Positions 1-5,679 of a stretch of 8,385 nt of DNA are shown here, in pieces (the stretch's first letter is position 1; every line of letters begins with the position of its first letter). This DNA is from JBDSTZ01 sp039927975 (GTDB lineage Bacteria > Pseudomonadota > Gammaproteobacteria > Burkholderiales > Burkholderiaceae_D). The notes below the pieces were generated by a model, which saw only the letters and a list, made by a program, of their open reading frames with translations, had not been told where the DNA came from and did no database searches. Both the position numbers and the translations under genes were made by a program. The stretch covers positions 1-8,385 of the forward strand of contig JBDSTZ010000214.1 of NCBI GenBank assembly GCA_039927975.1, written 5' to 3'.

Positions 1-568
1 CGAACGGCTGGCCGATCGAGTATTTATACGACATTGCGACCAGGGTCGGCATCTTGGCGATCAGGCGGATTGCCGACACTTCGCGGTGGTGCGGGTCGTT
101 GATGTCGAGCGAGTCGTGGTAGAACGAGGCGAGCGCGCCCACCACGCCGACCAGCACCGACATCGGGTGGGCGTCGCGGCGGAAACCGCGGAAGAAGAAC
201 TGCATCTGCTCGTGGACCATCGTGTGATTCGTCACGGTCGAGCGGAATTTGCAGGCCTCGTCCTTGTTCGGCAGTTCGCCGTTGAGCAGCAGGTGGCACA
301 CTTCGAGGAAGTCGCAATTGACCGCCAGCTGTTCGATCGGATAGCCGCGATACAGCAGTTCGCCCTTGTCGCCGTCGATGTAGGTGATCGACGAGTTGCA
401 GGCCGCGGTCGACATAAAGCCCGGGTCGTAGGTGAACTTGCCGGTCTGGGCGTACAGCTTGCGGATGTCGATGACGTCCGGGCCGACGGTGCCCTTGTAG
501 ATCGGCATGTCGATAGGCGGCGTGCTATCGGAAAATGACAGGGTGGCTTTTGTATCAGAAATGTTCAT
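1..568 (-). CDS. gltA: Citrate synthase, N-terminal part (cut by window edge)
   Basis: Citrate synthase condenses oxaloacetate with acetyl-CoA to citrate, the entry step of the TCA cycle, in the cytoplasm. The minus-strand frame is open from the ATG at 568 to the window edge, giving 189 codons of a protein usually near 430 residues. It begins MNISDTKATLSFSDSTPP and contains segments typical of hexameric type II bacterial citrate synthases: PGFMSTAACNSSITYIDG, LLYRGYPIEQLA, NHTMVHEQMQFFFRGFRRDAHPM and RLIAKMPTLVA. The catalytic His/His/Asp residues lie beyond the edge, so activity cannot be judged. The start is supported by a GGAAGGA ribosome-binding sequence at 575-581, six bases upstream. 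The gene lies 55 nt downstream of sdhE in the same direction, so it may be co-transcribed with the sdh genes or have its own promoter in or before sdhE. Family assignment is secure. Confidence 0.96.
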   Translation of the reverse strand, partial: MNISDTKATLSFSDSTPPIDMPIYKGTVGPDVIDIRKLYAQTGKFTYDPGFMSTAACNSSITYIDGDKGELLYRGYPIEQLAVNCDFLEVCHLLLNGELPNKDEACKFRSTVTNHTMVHEQMQFFFRGFRRDAHPMSVLVGVVGALASFYHDSLDINDPHHREVSAIRLIAKMPTLVAMSYKYSIGQPF

Positions 569-623
569 GGCACGTCCTTCCAGGGCGGTGATGCTAGATA
601 AAAAAAAGATGAAACCGGATTCG

Positions 624-890
624 CTACGCTTGCCGCAAGCGCGCCAGCAGGGCGCGCACATGGGGCAGATCGATCTCACCTTCCGGCTCGCTGCGCGCGA
701 GGATCAGGTCCATCAGCGGGTTGTCCGCCAAGTCGAGCAGACGCGACAGGGCATCGACGTCGTCGTCGCTCAGATCGGCCTCATGCGCGTCGAGGAAGCG
801 CGTGAGGATCAAATCGTTTTCGAGCAGGCCGCGGCGGCTGCGCCAGCGCAGGCGGGCTCGGTTGGCGGGATCGGCTTGATGCGTCGTCAC
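624..890 (-). CDS. sdhE: FAD assembly factor SdhE (succinate dehydrogenase maturation)
   Basis: SdhE (Sdh5/YgfY family) is a small cytoplasmic protein that promotes covalent attachment of FAD to SdhA. This 88-residue protein has the signature RGLLE at residues 20-24 (family motif RGxxE) and the acidic helix start LSDDDVDAL at 40-48, matching the family's LSDDD segment. Length fits the usual 80-95 residues. I chose the GTG at 890 because similarity begins just after it. The in-frame reading further upstream runs through a GC-rich hairpin and has no family similarity. The ribosome-binding site is weak (GGA, five bases before GTG), and a possible 10-codon leader ORF ends across this start. It lies between sdhB and gltA, its usual neighbours in betaproteobacteria. 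The function agrees with sdhA being in the same cluster. Confidence 0.92.
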   Translation of the reverse strand: MTTHQADPANRARLRWRSRRGLLENDLILTRFLDAHEADLSDDDVDALSRLLDLADNPLMDLILARSEPEGEIDLPHVRALLARLRQA

Positions 891-943
891 ACTTGTGTCC
901 GTTGTTGGGTGAACATCATACTCCCGCTGTTTGAAATTCGCAG

Positions 944-965
944 TACGGTAGTAATACGGTAATAG
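944..965. repeat. Two tandem 11-bp repeats sharing TACGGTA
   Basis: TACGGTAGTAA (944-954) is followed directly by TACGGTAATAG (955-965). The heptamer TACGGTA is identical and the period of 11 bp is one helical turn. The repeat sits between the 967-988 hairpin and the sdhE start, where a promoter or regulator site for sdhE-gltA would be expected. No function is known to me. Confidence 0.6.
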
Positions 966-966
966 C

Positions 967-988
967 GGGCGGCGCTTGCAAGCCGCCC
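967..988 (-). repeat. GC-rich hairpin upstream of sdhE
   Basis: GGGCGGC (967-973) pairs perfectly with GCCGCCC (982-988) around an 8-nt loop, a 7-bp all-GC stem. On the minus-strand transcript it follows sdhB and precedes sdhE. It lacks a downstream U-tract, so mRNA stabilisation or processing is more likely than intrinsic termination. Confidence 0.6.
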
Positions 989-1104
989 CTGCCATGGCGC
1001 TGGCGCGCCTGTGACCGCCACGCGCACGGTTGCGGCCCCGACCTGCGGCAAACGCCGGCTGCGCGCGCGCCAGGGGCGAACGCCCTGCCCCGCGCTATCG
1101 GCGC

Positions 1105-1815
1105 TTAAATCGCGCGCCGTACCATCAATTCCTTGATCTTGCCGATCGCCTTGTTCGGGTTCAGACCTTTCGGGCAAACGTCGACGCAATTCATGATCGA
1201 GTGGCAGCGGAACAGGCGGTACGGGTCTTCCAGGTTGTCCAGACGCGCGCCGGACGCTTCGTCGCGGCTGTCGGCGATGAAGCGGTAGGCTTGCAGCAGG
1301 CCGGCAGGACCGACGAACTTGTCCGGGTTCCACCAGAACGACGGGCAGGAGGTCGAGCAGCAGGCGCACAGGATGCACTCGTACAGGCCGTCGAGCTCTT
1401 CGCGCTCGGTCGGCGTTTGCAGGCGTTCTTTTTCAGGCGGAATCGATTCGTTGACCAGGTAAGGCTTGATCGAATCGTATTGCTTGAAGAACTGGGTCAT
1501 GTCGACGATCAGGTCGCGGATCACCGGCAAGCCTGGCAGCGGACGCAGCACGATCGGCTGGGTCAGCTCGTTCAGGTTGGTGGTGCAGGCCAGGCCGTTC
1601 TTGCCATTGATGTTCATGGCGTCCGAACCGCACACGCCTTCGCGGCACGAGCGGCGCAGGCTGAGGGTGTCGTCGACGTCGGACTTGATGCGCTGCAGGG
1701 CGTCGAGCAGCATCTTGTCGGTGTCCTGCAATTCGACGGTGACGTCCTGCATGTAGGGCTTGGCGTCGGTGTCCGGATCGTAGCGGTAGATCTTGAGTTT
1801 TACAGTGCGTGTCAT
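1105..1815 (-). CDS. sdhB: Succinate dehydrogenase iron-sulfur subunit SdhB
   Basis: SdhB carries electrons from the FAD of SdhA through three iron-sulfur centres to the quinone site at the membrane (complex II). The 236-residue protein is close to the E. coli length of 238. An N-terminal ferredoxin-like domain has the [2Fe-2S] ligands in SCREGVCGSD (C57, C62, D65) and C77. The C-terminal domain has ECILCACCSTSCP (C147, C150, C153, C157), then C204, C210 and C214 in RCHSIMNCVDVCPKG, which form the [4Fe-4S] and [3Fe-4S] centres by comparison with the family. All expected ligands are present. The ATG at 1815 has a weak GAGA ribosome-binding sequence five bases upstream. The gene lies 50 nt after sdhA, separated by a strong hairpin. 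Confidence 0.98.
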   Translation of the reverse strand: MTRTVKLKIYRYDPDTDAKPYMQDVTVELQDTDKMLLDALQRIKSDVDDTLSLRRSCREGVCGSDAMNINGKNGLACTTNLNELTQPIVLRPLPGLPVIRDLIVDMTQFFKQYDSIKPYLVNESIPPEKERLQTPTEREELDGLYECILCACCSTSCPSFWWNPDKFVGPAGLLQAYRFIADSRDEASGARLDNLEDPYRLFRCHSIMNCVDVCPKGLNPNKAIGKIKELMVRRAI

Positions 1816-1834
1816 GGTTGTCTCGGCAAATAGT

Positions 1835-1856
1835 GGCCGGCCCGGTCAGGCCGGCC
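1835..1856 (-). repeat. Intercistronic hairpin between sdhA and sdhB
   Basis: The palindrome GGCCGGCC occurs twice (1835-1842 and 1849-1856), separated by 6 nt, so the transcript can form an 8-bp all-GC stem with a 6-nt loop 9 nt after the sdhA stop. No U-tract follows. It fills much of the 50-nt gap and lies about 20 nt before sdhB. It may stabilise the upstream sdhCDA message or tune SdhB output; this is inference. Confidence 0.7.
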
Positions 1857-1865
1857 CGCAAGGCA

Positions 1866-3644
1866 TTAGAAAGTGCGTGGCTTCGGCTTGAAGGTGTCGA
1901 CCGTGAGCGGCTTGGTGATCACCGGCTTGTAGTCGAGGCGGTTGCCCTCGGAGAACCACAAGGTGTGTTTCATCCACACGTCGTCGTCGCGCGTCGGATG
2001 GTCGCTCTGCGCGTGGGCGCCGCGCGATTCCTTGCGGGCAGCGGCCGATGTGATGGTCGCCTTCGCCGTCTCGATCAGGTTGTCCAGTTCGAGCGCTTCG
2101 ACGCGCGCGGTGTTGAACACTTTCGACTTGTCCTTGAACGAGACATGCTTGCGGCGCTCGTCGAGCACCAGGATTTGCTTGAGACCTTCGCCCAGCAATT
2201 CGTCGGTCCGGAACACGCCGCAGTACTTCTGCATGGTGGCGCGGATGTCGTTGGCGACGCCCTGCACTTTCTCGGTGCCGGTCGAATTTTCCAGGCGCGC
2301 CAGGCGGTTCATGGCGAAGTCGGCGGCGTCCTTCGGCAAAGGCTTGTTTTCCTTTTGCTTGAGGTTCGAGGCGACCACGTGGTTGCCGGCCGCGCGGCCG
2401 AACACCAGCAAGTCGAGCAGCGAGTTGGTGCCGAGGCGGTTGGCGCCGTGCACCGACACGCAGGCGCACTCGCCGATCGCGTACAGGCCGTTCACCACCG
2501 ATACTGGATTGCCATCCTTCGGCGCGACGACCTGGCCGTGGATGTTGGTTGGAATGCCGCCCATCTGGTAGTGAATCGTCGGCACGACCGGGATCGGTTC
2601 CTTGGTGGCGTCGACGTTGGCGAACTTGTGGCCGATTTCGAGGATCGAAGGAAGACGCTTCTGGATCGTGTCGGCGCCGATGTGGCGCAGGTCGAGCAGC
2701 ACGTGGTCCTTGTTCGGTCCGCAGCCGCGGCCTTCCTTGATTTCCTGGTCCATCGAACGCGACACGAAGTCGCGCGGCGCCAGGTCTTTCAGGGTCGGCG
2801 CGTAACGCTCCATGAAGCGCTCGCCGTTGCTGTTGATCAGAATGCCGCCTTCGCCGCGCACGCCTTCGGTGATGAGCACACCCGCGCCGGACACGCCGGT
2901 CGGGTGGAACTGCCAGAATTCCATGTCCTGCAGCGGCAGGCCGGCGCGCGCCGCCATGCCCATGCCGTCGCCGGTGTTAATAAAGGCGTTGGTCGAGGCG
3001 GCGAAGATACGGCCGGCGCCGCCGGTGGCGAGAATCGTCGTCTTCGCTTCGAGGATCATGCATTCGCCCGTTTCCATCTCGAGGGCGACGACGCCGACCA
3101 CGTCGCCGTCGGCGTCACGGATCAGGTCGAGCGCCATCCACTCGACGAAGAAGTGGGTGCGCGCGCGCACGTTGCGCTGGTACAGGGTATGCAGCAGGGC
3201 GTGGCCGGTACGGTCGGCCGCCGCGCAGGCGCGCTGGACCGGCTTCTCGCCGAAGTTGGCGGTGTGGCCGCCGAACGGACGCTGGTAAATGGTGCCGTCG
3301 GGATTGCGGTCGAACGGCATGCCGAAGTGTTCGAGCTCGTAGACCACTTTCGGCGCTTCGCGGCACATGAATTCGATCGCGTCCTGGTCGCCCAGGTAGT
3401 CGCCACCCTTGACGGTGTCGAACATGTGCCAGTACCAGTCGTCTTCCGACATGTTGCCGAGCGAGGCGCCGATGCCGCCCTGGGCCGCCACGGTGTGCGA
3501 ACGGGTCGGGAACACTTTCGAGAGCACCGCGACGTTCAGGCCGGCTTCGGCCAGCTGCAGGGACGCGCGCATGCCCGAACCGCCGGCGCCGATGATGACC
3601 GCGTCGAAGCGACGGGTAGGTAATGCCGTTTTAATTGCTGCCAC
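1866..3644 (-). CDS. sdhA: Succinate dehydrogenase flavoprotein subunit SdhA
   Basis: SdhA oxidises succinate to fumarate using covalently bound FAD. The 592-residue protein (E. coli 588) has the FAD-binding GAGGSG at 19-24 and SHTVAAQGG at 49-57, whose His50 matches the His that carries FAD. The substrate region includes FHPTG (His247), TEGVRGEGG (260-267), Arg291, His358 in IHYQMGGIPTN and Arg403 in GANRLG, equivalent to the E. coli active-site residues. It ends KPKPRTF, like the family. I chose the GTG at 3644: it has GGAG nine bases upstream inside the end of sdhD and lies 2 nt after the sdhD stop. The longer in-frame reading (to 3830) only overlaps sdhD in another frame. No truncation or missing active-site residue is visible. 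Confidence 0.98.
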   Translation of the reverse strand: MAAIKTALPTRRFDAVIIGAGGSGMRASLQLAEAGLNVAVLSKVFPTRSHTVAAQGGIGASLGNMSEDDWYWHMFDTVKGGDYLGDQDAIEFMCREAPKVVYELEHFGMPFDRNPDGTIYQRPFGGHTANFGEKPVQRACAAADRTGHALLHTLYQRNVRARTHFFVEWMALDLIRDADGDVVGVVALEMETGECMILEAKTTILATGGAGRIFAASTNAFINTGDGMGMAARAGLPLQDMEFWQFHPTGVSGAGVLITEGVRGEGGILINSNGERFMERYAPTLKDLAPRDFVSRSMDQEIKEGRGCGPNKDHVLLDLRHIGADTIQKRLPSILEIGHKFANVDATKEPIPVVPTIHYQMGGIPTNIHGQVVAPKDGNPVSVVNGLYAIGECACVSVHGANRLGTNSLLDLLVFGRAAGNHVVASNLKQKENKPLPKDAADFAMNRLARLENSTGTEKVQGVANDIRATMQKYCGVFRTDELLGEGLKQILVLDERRKHVSFKDKSKVFNTARVEALELDNLIETAKATITSAAARKESRGAHAQSDHPTRDDDVWMKHTLWFSEGNRLDYKPVITKPLTVDTFKPKPRTF

Positions 3645-3646
3645 GT

Positions 3647-4012
3647 TTACACACTCCAGAGAATTTGAACGGTCCAGGCGGCGCAGGCGACCAGCCACAG
3701 GATCGTCGCGATTTGCAGGGTCAGGCGCAGGCCGACCGATTTCACGTAGTCCATCCAGATGTCGCGCATGCCGACCCAGGCGTGGTAGTACAGGCCGGCG
3801 AAGGTGACGAGACTGAACAGCTTGAACCACTGCTGGGCGAACACGCCGGCCCAGCCTTCATACGTGAAATTCTGACCGGTCAGGAAAGCGATCAGCAGCG
3901 TGAAGGTGTAGACCGCCATCAGCACGGCGGTGACGCGCTGGGCCAGCCAGTCGCGCAGGCCGTAATGGGCGCCGACGACCAGGCGTTTTGGCCCGATATT
4001 ATTATTAGCCAT
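3647..4012 (-). CDS. sdhD: Succinate dehydrogenase membrane anchor subunit SdhD
   Basis: SdhD is one of two small membrane proteins that hold SdhAB at the inner membrane and form the heme b and ubiquinone sites with SdhC. The 121-residue protein has three predicted membrane helices (about 25-45, 60-82, 97-118). The conserved HAWVGMRDIWMDYVK segment (77-91) matches E. coli HAWIGMWQVLTDYVK, including the heme-ligand His77 and the Asp88-Tyr89 pair near quinone. The ATG at 4012 overlaps the sdhC stop by one base (TGATG) and has GGAG at 4020-4023, seven bases upstream, so translation is probably coupled to sdhC. A TTG one codon earlier is less likely. The family is poorly conserved, but position and motif make the call firm. 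Confidence 0.95.
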   Translation of the reverse strand: MANNNIGPKRLVVGAHYGLRDWLAQRVTAVLMAVYTFTLLIAFLTGQNFTYEGWAGVFAQQWFKLFSLVTFAGLYYHAWVGMRDIWMDYVKSVGLRLTLQIATILWLVACAAWTVQILWSV

Positions 4013-4434
4013 CAAAATACTCCGAACAATTTAAGACCGACCAGCGCGGTCAGGACCAGGCTCACCACCAGCACGCTGGTGGCAGATTTCTTCGCCGATT
4101 CCTTGGTCAGGCCCATGTGCAGGTCCATGAACAGGTGGCGCACACCTGCGCAGAAGTGCTGGAAATACGCCCAGCAGAGGCCGAGGATGACCAGCTTGAC
4201 CAGCGGGTGCGCGGCGATGCCGGCGAAATAGGCGAACGACATTTCCGAGCGCACGCTCAGTTGAAACAGGTAGAGCACGAATGGCAGCAACAGGAACATC
4301 CCGAAACCGCTGATGCGGTGCAGGATCGAGACGATGCCGGCGGCCGGCAAACGATAGTTACTCAGTTGCGTAACGTGGATATTACGGAACTCGGGCCGCT
4401 GTTTTTTTGGGACCTCTCTCACGGCTTCAGACAT
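4012..4434 (-). CDS. sdhC: Succinate dehydrogenase cytochrome b556 subunit SdhC
   Basis: SdhC is the second membrane anchor of complex II, sharing heme b and ubiquinone binding with SdhD. The 140-residue protein has the family signature RLPAAGIVSILHRISGFGMF; Ser36 and Arg40 match the E. coli quinone-site residues Ser27 and Arg31. The second motif, HFCAGVRHLFMD (93-104), contains His93, equivalent to the heme ligand His84. Three membrane helices are visible (about 33-58, 77-98, 118-138). The ATG at 4434 follows an excellent ribosome-binding sequence. This is the first gene of the sdhCDAB unit, and the AT-rich region upstream presumably carries its promoter. Confidence 0.97.
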   Translation of the reverse strand: MSEAVREVPKKQRPEFRNIHVTQLSNYRLPAAGIVSILHRISGFGMFLLLPFVLYLFQLSVRSEMSFAYFAGIAAHPLVKLVILGLCWAYFQHFCAGVRHLFMDLHMGLTKESAKKSATSVLVVSLVLTALVGLKLFGVF

Positions 4435-4440
4435 ACAACA

Positions 4441-4447
4441 CCTCCTT
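4441..4447 (-). promoter_or_regulatory. Strong ribosome-binding site of sdhC
   Basis: On the minus strand AAGGAGG lies six bases before the sdhC ATG. It is a near-perfect match to the 16S rRNA tail and the strongest such site in the window. It fixes the sdhC start and suggests high translation of the operon's first gene. Confidence 0.9.
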
Positions 4448-4612
4448 CAATACTGACTAATGTGAACCTGCAATTTTCGCCGATTTTGTATTTCGCAACC
4501 AATAATATTTTTCTGCAAACCAATCTATTTTAGCCGACACGCGACAAGTTCGCTGGCCGCTGTCCCGCTATTGGTAGACCGGCGCGCGCCCGCGAAGTGC
4601 CCCGCGCGCGGC
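4448..4612 (-). promoter_or_regulatory. sdhC upstream region (probable sdh promoter)
   Basis: The stretch 4448-4535 is clearly richer in A/T than its surroundings, as expected for a promoter in a high-GC genome, and lies directly upstream of sdhC. I could not fix one -35/-10 pair; TAAAAT (minus strand, around 4530) and TATTAT are possible -10 boxes without good -35 partners. Two ACCAAT copies (4498-4503, 4519-4524) start 21 bp apart within GCAACCAAT and GCAAACCAAT. The part nearer gntR (4582-4609) is a GC-rich inverted repeat (GCGCGCG/CGCGCGC, 14-nt loop) just after the gntR stop, without a U-tract. The 16-bp palindrome found upstream of gntR is not repeated here. Confidence 0.55.
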
Positions 4613-5413
4613 TCAAGACAGATCATTTTGATAATGATGCTGGCTCGTCAAGTAGAGCCCGCGGCGCAGTTCGACCGGCTTGTCGCCATAGGTAAACGAG
4701 ACGCGTTCGGCCAGCAGCAGCGGGAAGCCGGCGGCCACGCCGAGGTAGTCGGCGGCGCCGGCGTCGGCCGCCACGGCGCGGATTTTCTCCGTCGCGCGGA
4801 TCATGCGGGTGCCGAATTCGGACTCGAACAGGCCGTACATCGGCCCCTTGTACTGGTCGAGGCGTTCGGCGGTCAGGCCCTTGAACAGCAGGCCGGGCAG
4901 CCATAATTCTTCGACGATGGTGGGCGCGCCCTCGAACGAGAGCACCCGCTTGATATAGATGACCGAGTCACCCGACTTCAATTCGAGCAACTGGGCCACG
5001 TCCGGCGGCGAGCGCAGGCGCTTGACTTCGACGATGCGGTTGTCGGGATGGCGCGGCAAGCCCTGGTCGGGCACCAGCTTCAAAAAGCGGAAGTGGGCGC
5101 GCTCTTCATGGTGGGTCGAGACGAAGGTGCCCTTGCCCTGGCGCCGCATGACCAGGTTCTCGGCGGCCAGCTCGTCGATCGCCTTGCGCACCGTGCCCTG
5201 GCTGACCTTGAAGCGCACCGCCAGCTCGACCTCGCTGGGAATCAGTTCGCCCGGCTTCCACTCGCCCGACTGCAGGCTCTGGGTGATGAGCGCCTTGATC
5301 TGCTGGTACAGCGGACTGAAGGTGGGCAGGCTGGCGGCGGCCGCGCCGCTCGGCGAGGCGGCGCCGGAGGCCGCGCTGGCATCGCTGGTCGGGGTGGGCG
5401 GGACGGAATTCAT
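4613..5413 (-). CDS. GntR-family (HutC type) transcriptional regulator with UTRA domain
   Basis: This is a likely DNA-binding repressor or activator that responds to a small molecule, probably a metabolite of the neighbouring pathway. Its 266 residues begin with an Ala/Ser/Pro-rich, probably disordered tail (1-31). A GntR winged helix-turn-helix (about 32-99) follows, with PLYQQIKALI, PGELIPSEVELA, VSQGTVRKAIDEL and the wing RRQGKGTFV. A UTRA ligand-binding domain (about 107-266) ends with the typical VELRRGLYLTSQHHYQ. The ATG at 5413 is the most likely start, although its ribosome-binding site is poor; in-frame GTG codons 15-18 bases upstream are alternatives. It precedes sdhCDAB in the same direction and diverges from mdh, so control of TCA genes is a reasonable inference. 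The effector is unknown. Confidence 0.9.
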   Translation of the reverse strand: MNSVPPTPTSDASAASGAASPSGAAAASLPTFSPLYQQIKALITQSLQSGEWKPGELIPSEVELAVRFKVSQGTVRKAIDELAAENLVMRRQGKGTFVSTHHEERAHFRFLKLVPDQGLPRHPDNRIVEVKRLRSPPDVAQLLELKSGDSVIYIKRVLSFEGAPTIVEELWLPGLLFKGLTAERLDQYKGPMYGLFESEFGTRMIRATEKIRAVAADAGAADYLGVAAGFPLLLAERVSFTYGDKPVELRRGLYLTSQHHYQNDLS

Positions 5414-5471
5414 AGACCGCGATTTCACCACAATTGCCTGTTCCCGTCCAGTAATCGGGCCGAAATTTATG

Positions 5472-5487
5472 TGTCTTATATAAGACA
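5472..5487. promoter_or_regulatory. Perfect 16-bp palindrome, candidate GntR operator
   Basis: TGTCTTATATAAGACA equals its own reverse complement, and the symmetry continues to 22 bp with a single mismatched pair. Size, symmetry and position in front of gntR fit an operator for a dimeric GntR/HutC protein. It covers the predicted gntR -10 and lies 12 bp upstream of the mdh -35. I see no second perfect copy in the window. That the adjacent regulator binds it is inference. Confidence 0.75.
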
Positions 5488-5505
5488 TATGATATAAATT
5501 GACAG
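5477..5505 (-). promoter_or_regulatory. Candidate promoter of gntR
   Basis: On the minus strand, CTGTCA (5500-5505) and TATATA (5477-5482) are separated by 17 bp; each matches the sigma-70 consensus at 4 of 6 positions. The -10 lies inside the 16-bp palindrome, so a protein bound there would block transcription of gntR. The start would fall near 5470, about 57 nt before the ATG. Confidence 0.5.
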
Positions 5506-5527
5506 ATCGGCCAGCGCCACTTACACT
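5499..5527 (+). promoter_or_regulatory. Candidate sigma-70 promoter of mdh (distal)
   Basis: A perfect -35 TTGACA (5499-5504) is followed after exactly 17 bp by TACACT (5522-5527), which matches the -10 consensus at 4 of 6 positions. Transcription would start near 5534, leaving a leader of about 146 nt before mdh. It overlaps the -35 of the divergent gntR promoter, so the two promoters may compete. Confidence 0.6.
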
Positions 5528-5556
5528 CGCGATCAACTTGGCATGCGCACGCGTGA

Positions 5557-5570
5557 CGGCGCTCGCGCCG
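5557..5570 (+). repeat. Hairpin in the mdh leader
   Basis: CGGCG and CGCCG pair across a 4-nt loop in the leader made from the distal mdh promoter. The surrounding sequence to 5587 is very G/C-rich and could extend the structure. No U-tract follows directly. The region would be absent from transcripts starting at the proximal promoter. Confidence 0.4.
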
Positions 5571-5604
5571 CGGCTGCGGGCCGGGGGGATTTTCGCTTCA
5601 TTTT

Positions 5605-5613
5605 TGGTATGAT
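5605..5613 (+). promoter_or_regulatory. Candidate extended -10 promoter of mdh (proximal)
   Basis: TGGTATGAT is an extended -10 element (TG, one base, then TATGAT, 5 of 6 matches). No good -35 lies 17 bp upstream, which extended -10 promoters can tolerate. Transcription would start near 5620, with a leader of about 60 nt. Confidence 0.45.
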
Positions 5614-5679
5614 TGTACTTTTACCAGACAAGCGTATCCTCAGCTTCGACCGTTTTCTTTCCCACTTTGGAGATTCACC

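Larger units (their letters stand above)
891..1104. other. sdhB-sdhE spacer with repeats and hairpins
   Basis: This is the largest gap inside the minus-strand gene row and holds no convincing gene. Read on the minus strand from sdhB it contains a small hairpin just after the sdhB stop (1071-1087, GGGC-GTTC-GCCC core), the 7-bp-stem hairpin at 967-988, two tandem 11-bp repeats at 944-965 and then ATGATG at 914-919. No T-tract follows either hairpin, so neither is a standard intrinsic terminator. The gap could hold a separate promoter for sdhE-gltA or an mRNA processing/stability element, but I could not identify a clear -35/-10 pair. Confidence 0.5.

Noticed and set aside
600..642. Possible intrinsic terminator after sdhE (hairpin 628-642 plus eight T on the minus strand at 600-607)
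   Set aside because: The 6-bp stem lies inside the sdhE end and is separated by 20 nt from the T-tract, too far for a standard terminator.
891..995. 35-residue N-terminal extension of SdhE
   Set aside because: It would be translated through the 967-988 hairpin, lacks family similarity and makes the protein too long.
1809..3623. 604-codon open frame on the plus strand antisense to sdhA
   Set aside because: It lies fully opposite sdhA, whose protein is a clear family match with all active-site residues. Long antisense frames are common in high-GC genes, and the product resembles nothing known.
3645..3830. 62-residue N-terminal extension of SdhA
   Set aside because: It only overlaps sdhD in another frame, has no similarity to SdhA, and the GTG at 3644 has a proper ribosome-binding site and the right protein length.
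4582..4609. Terminator of gntR
   Set aside because: A 7-bp GCGCGCG/CGCGCGC stem with a 14-nt loop exists, but no U-tract follows; the alternating GC sequence can pair in several ways.
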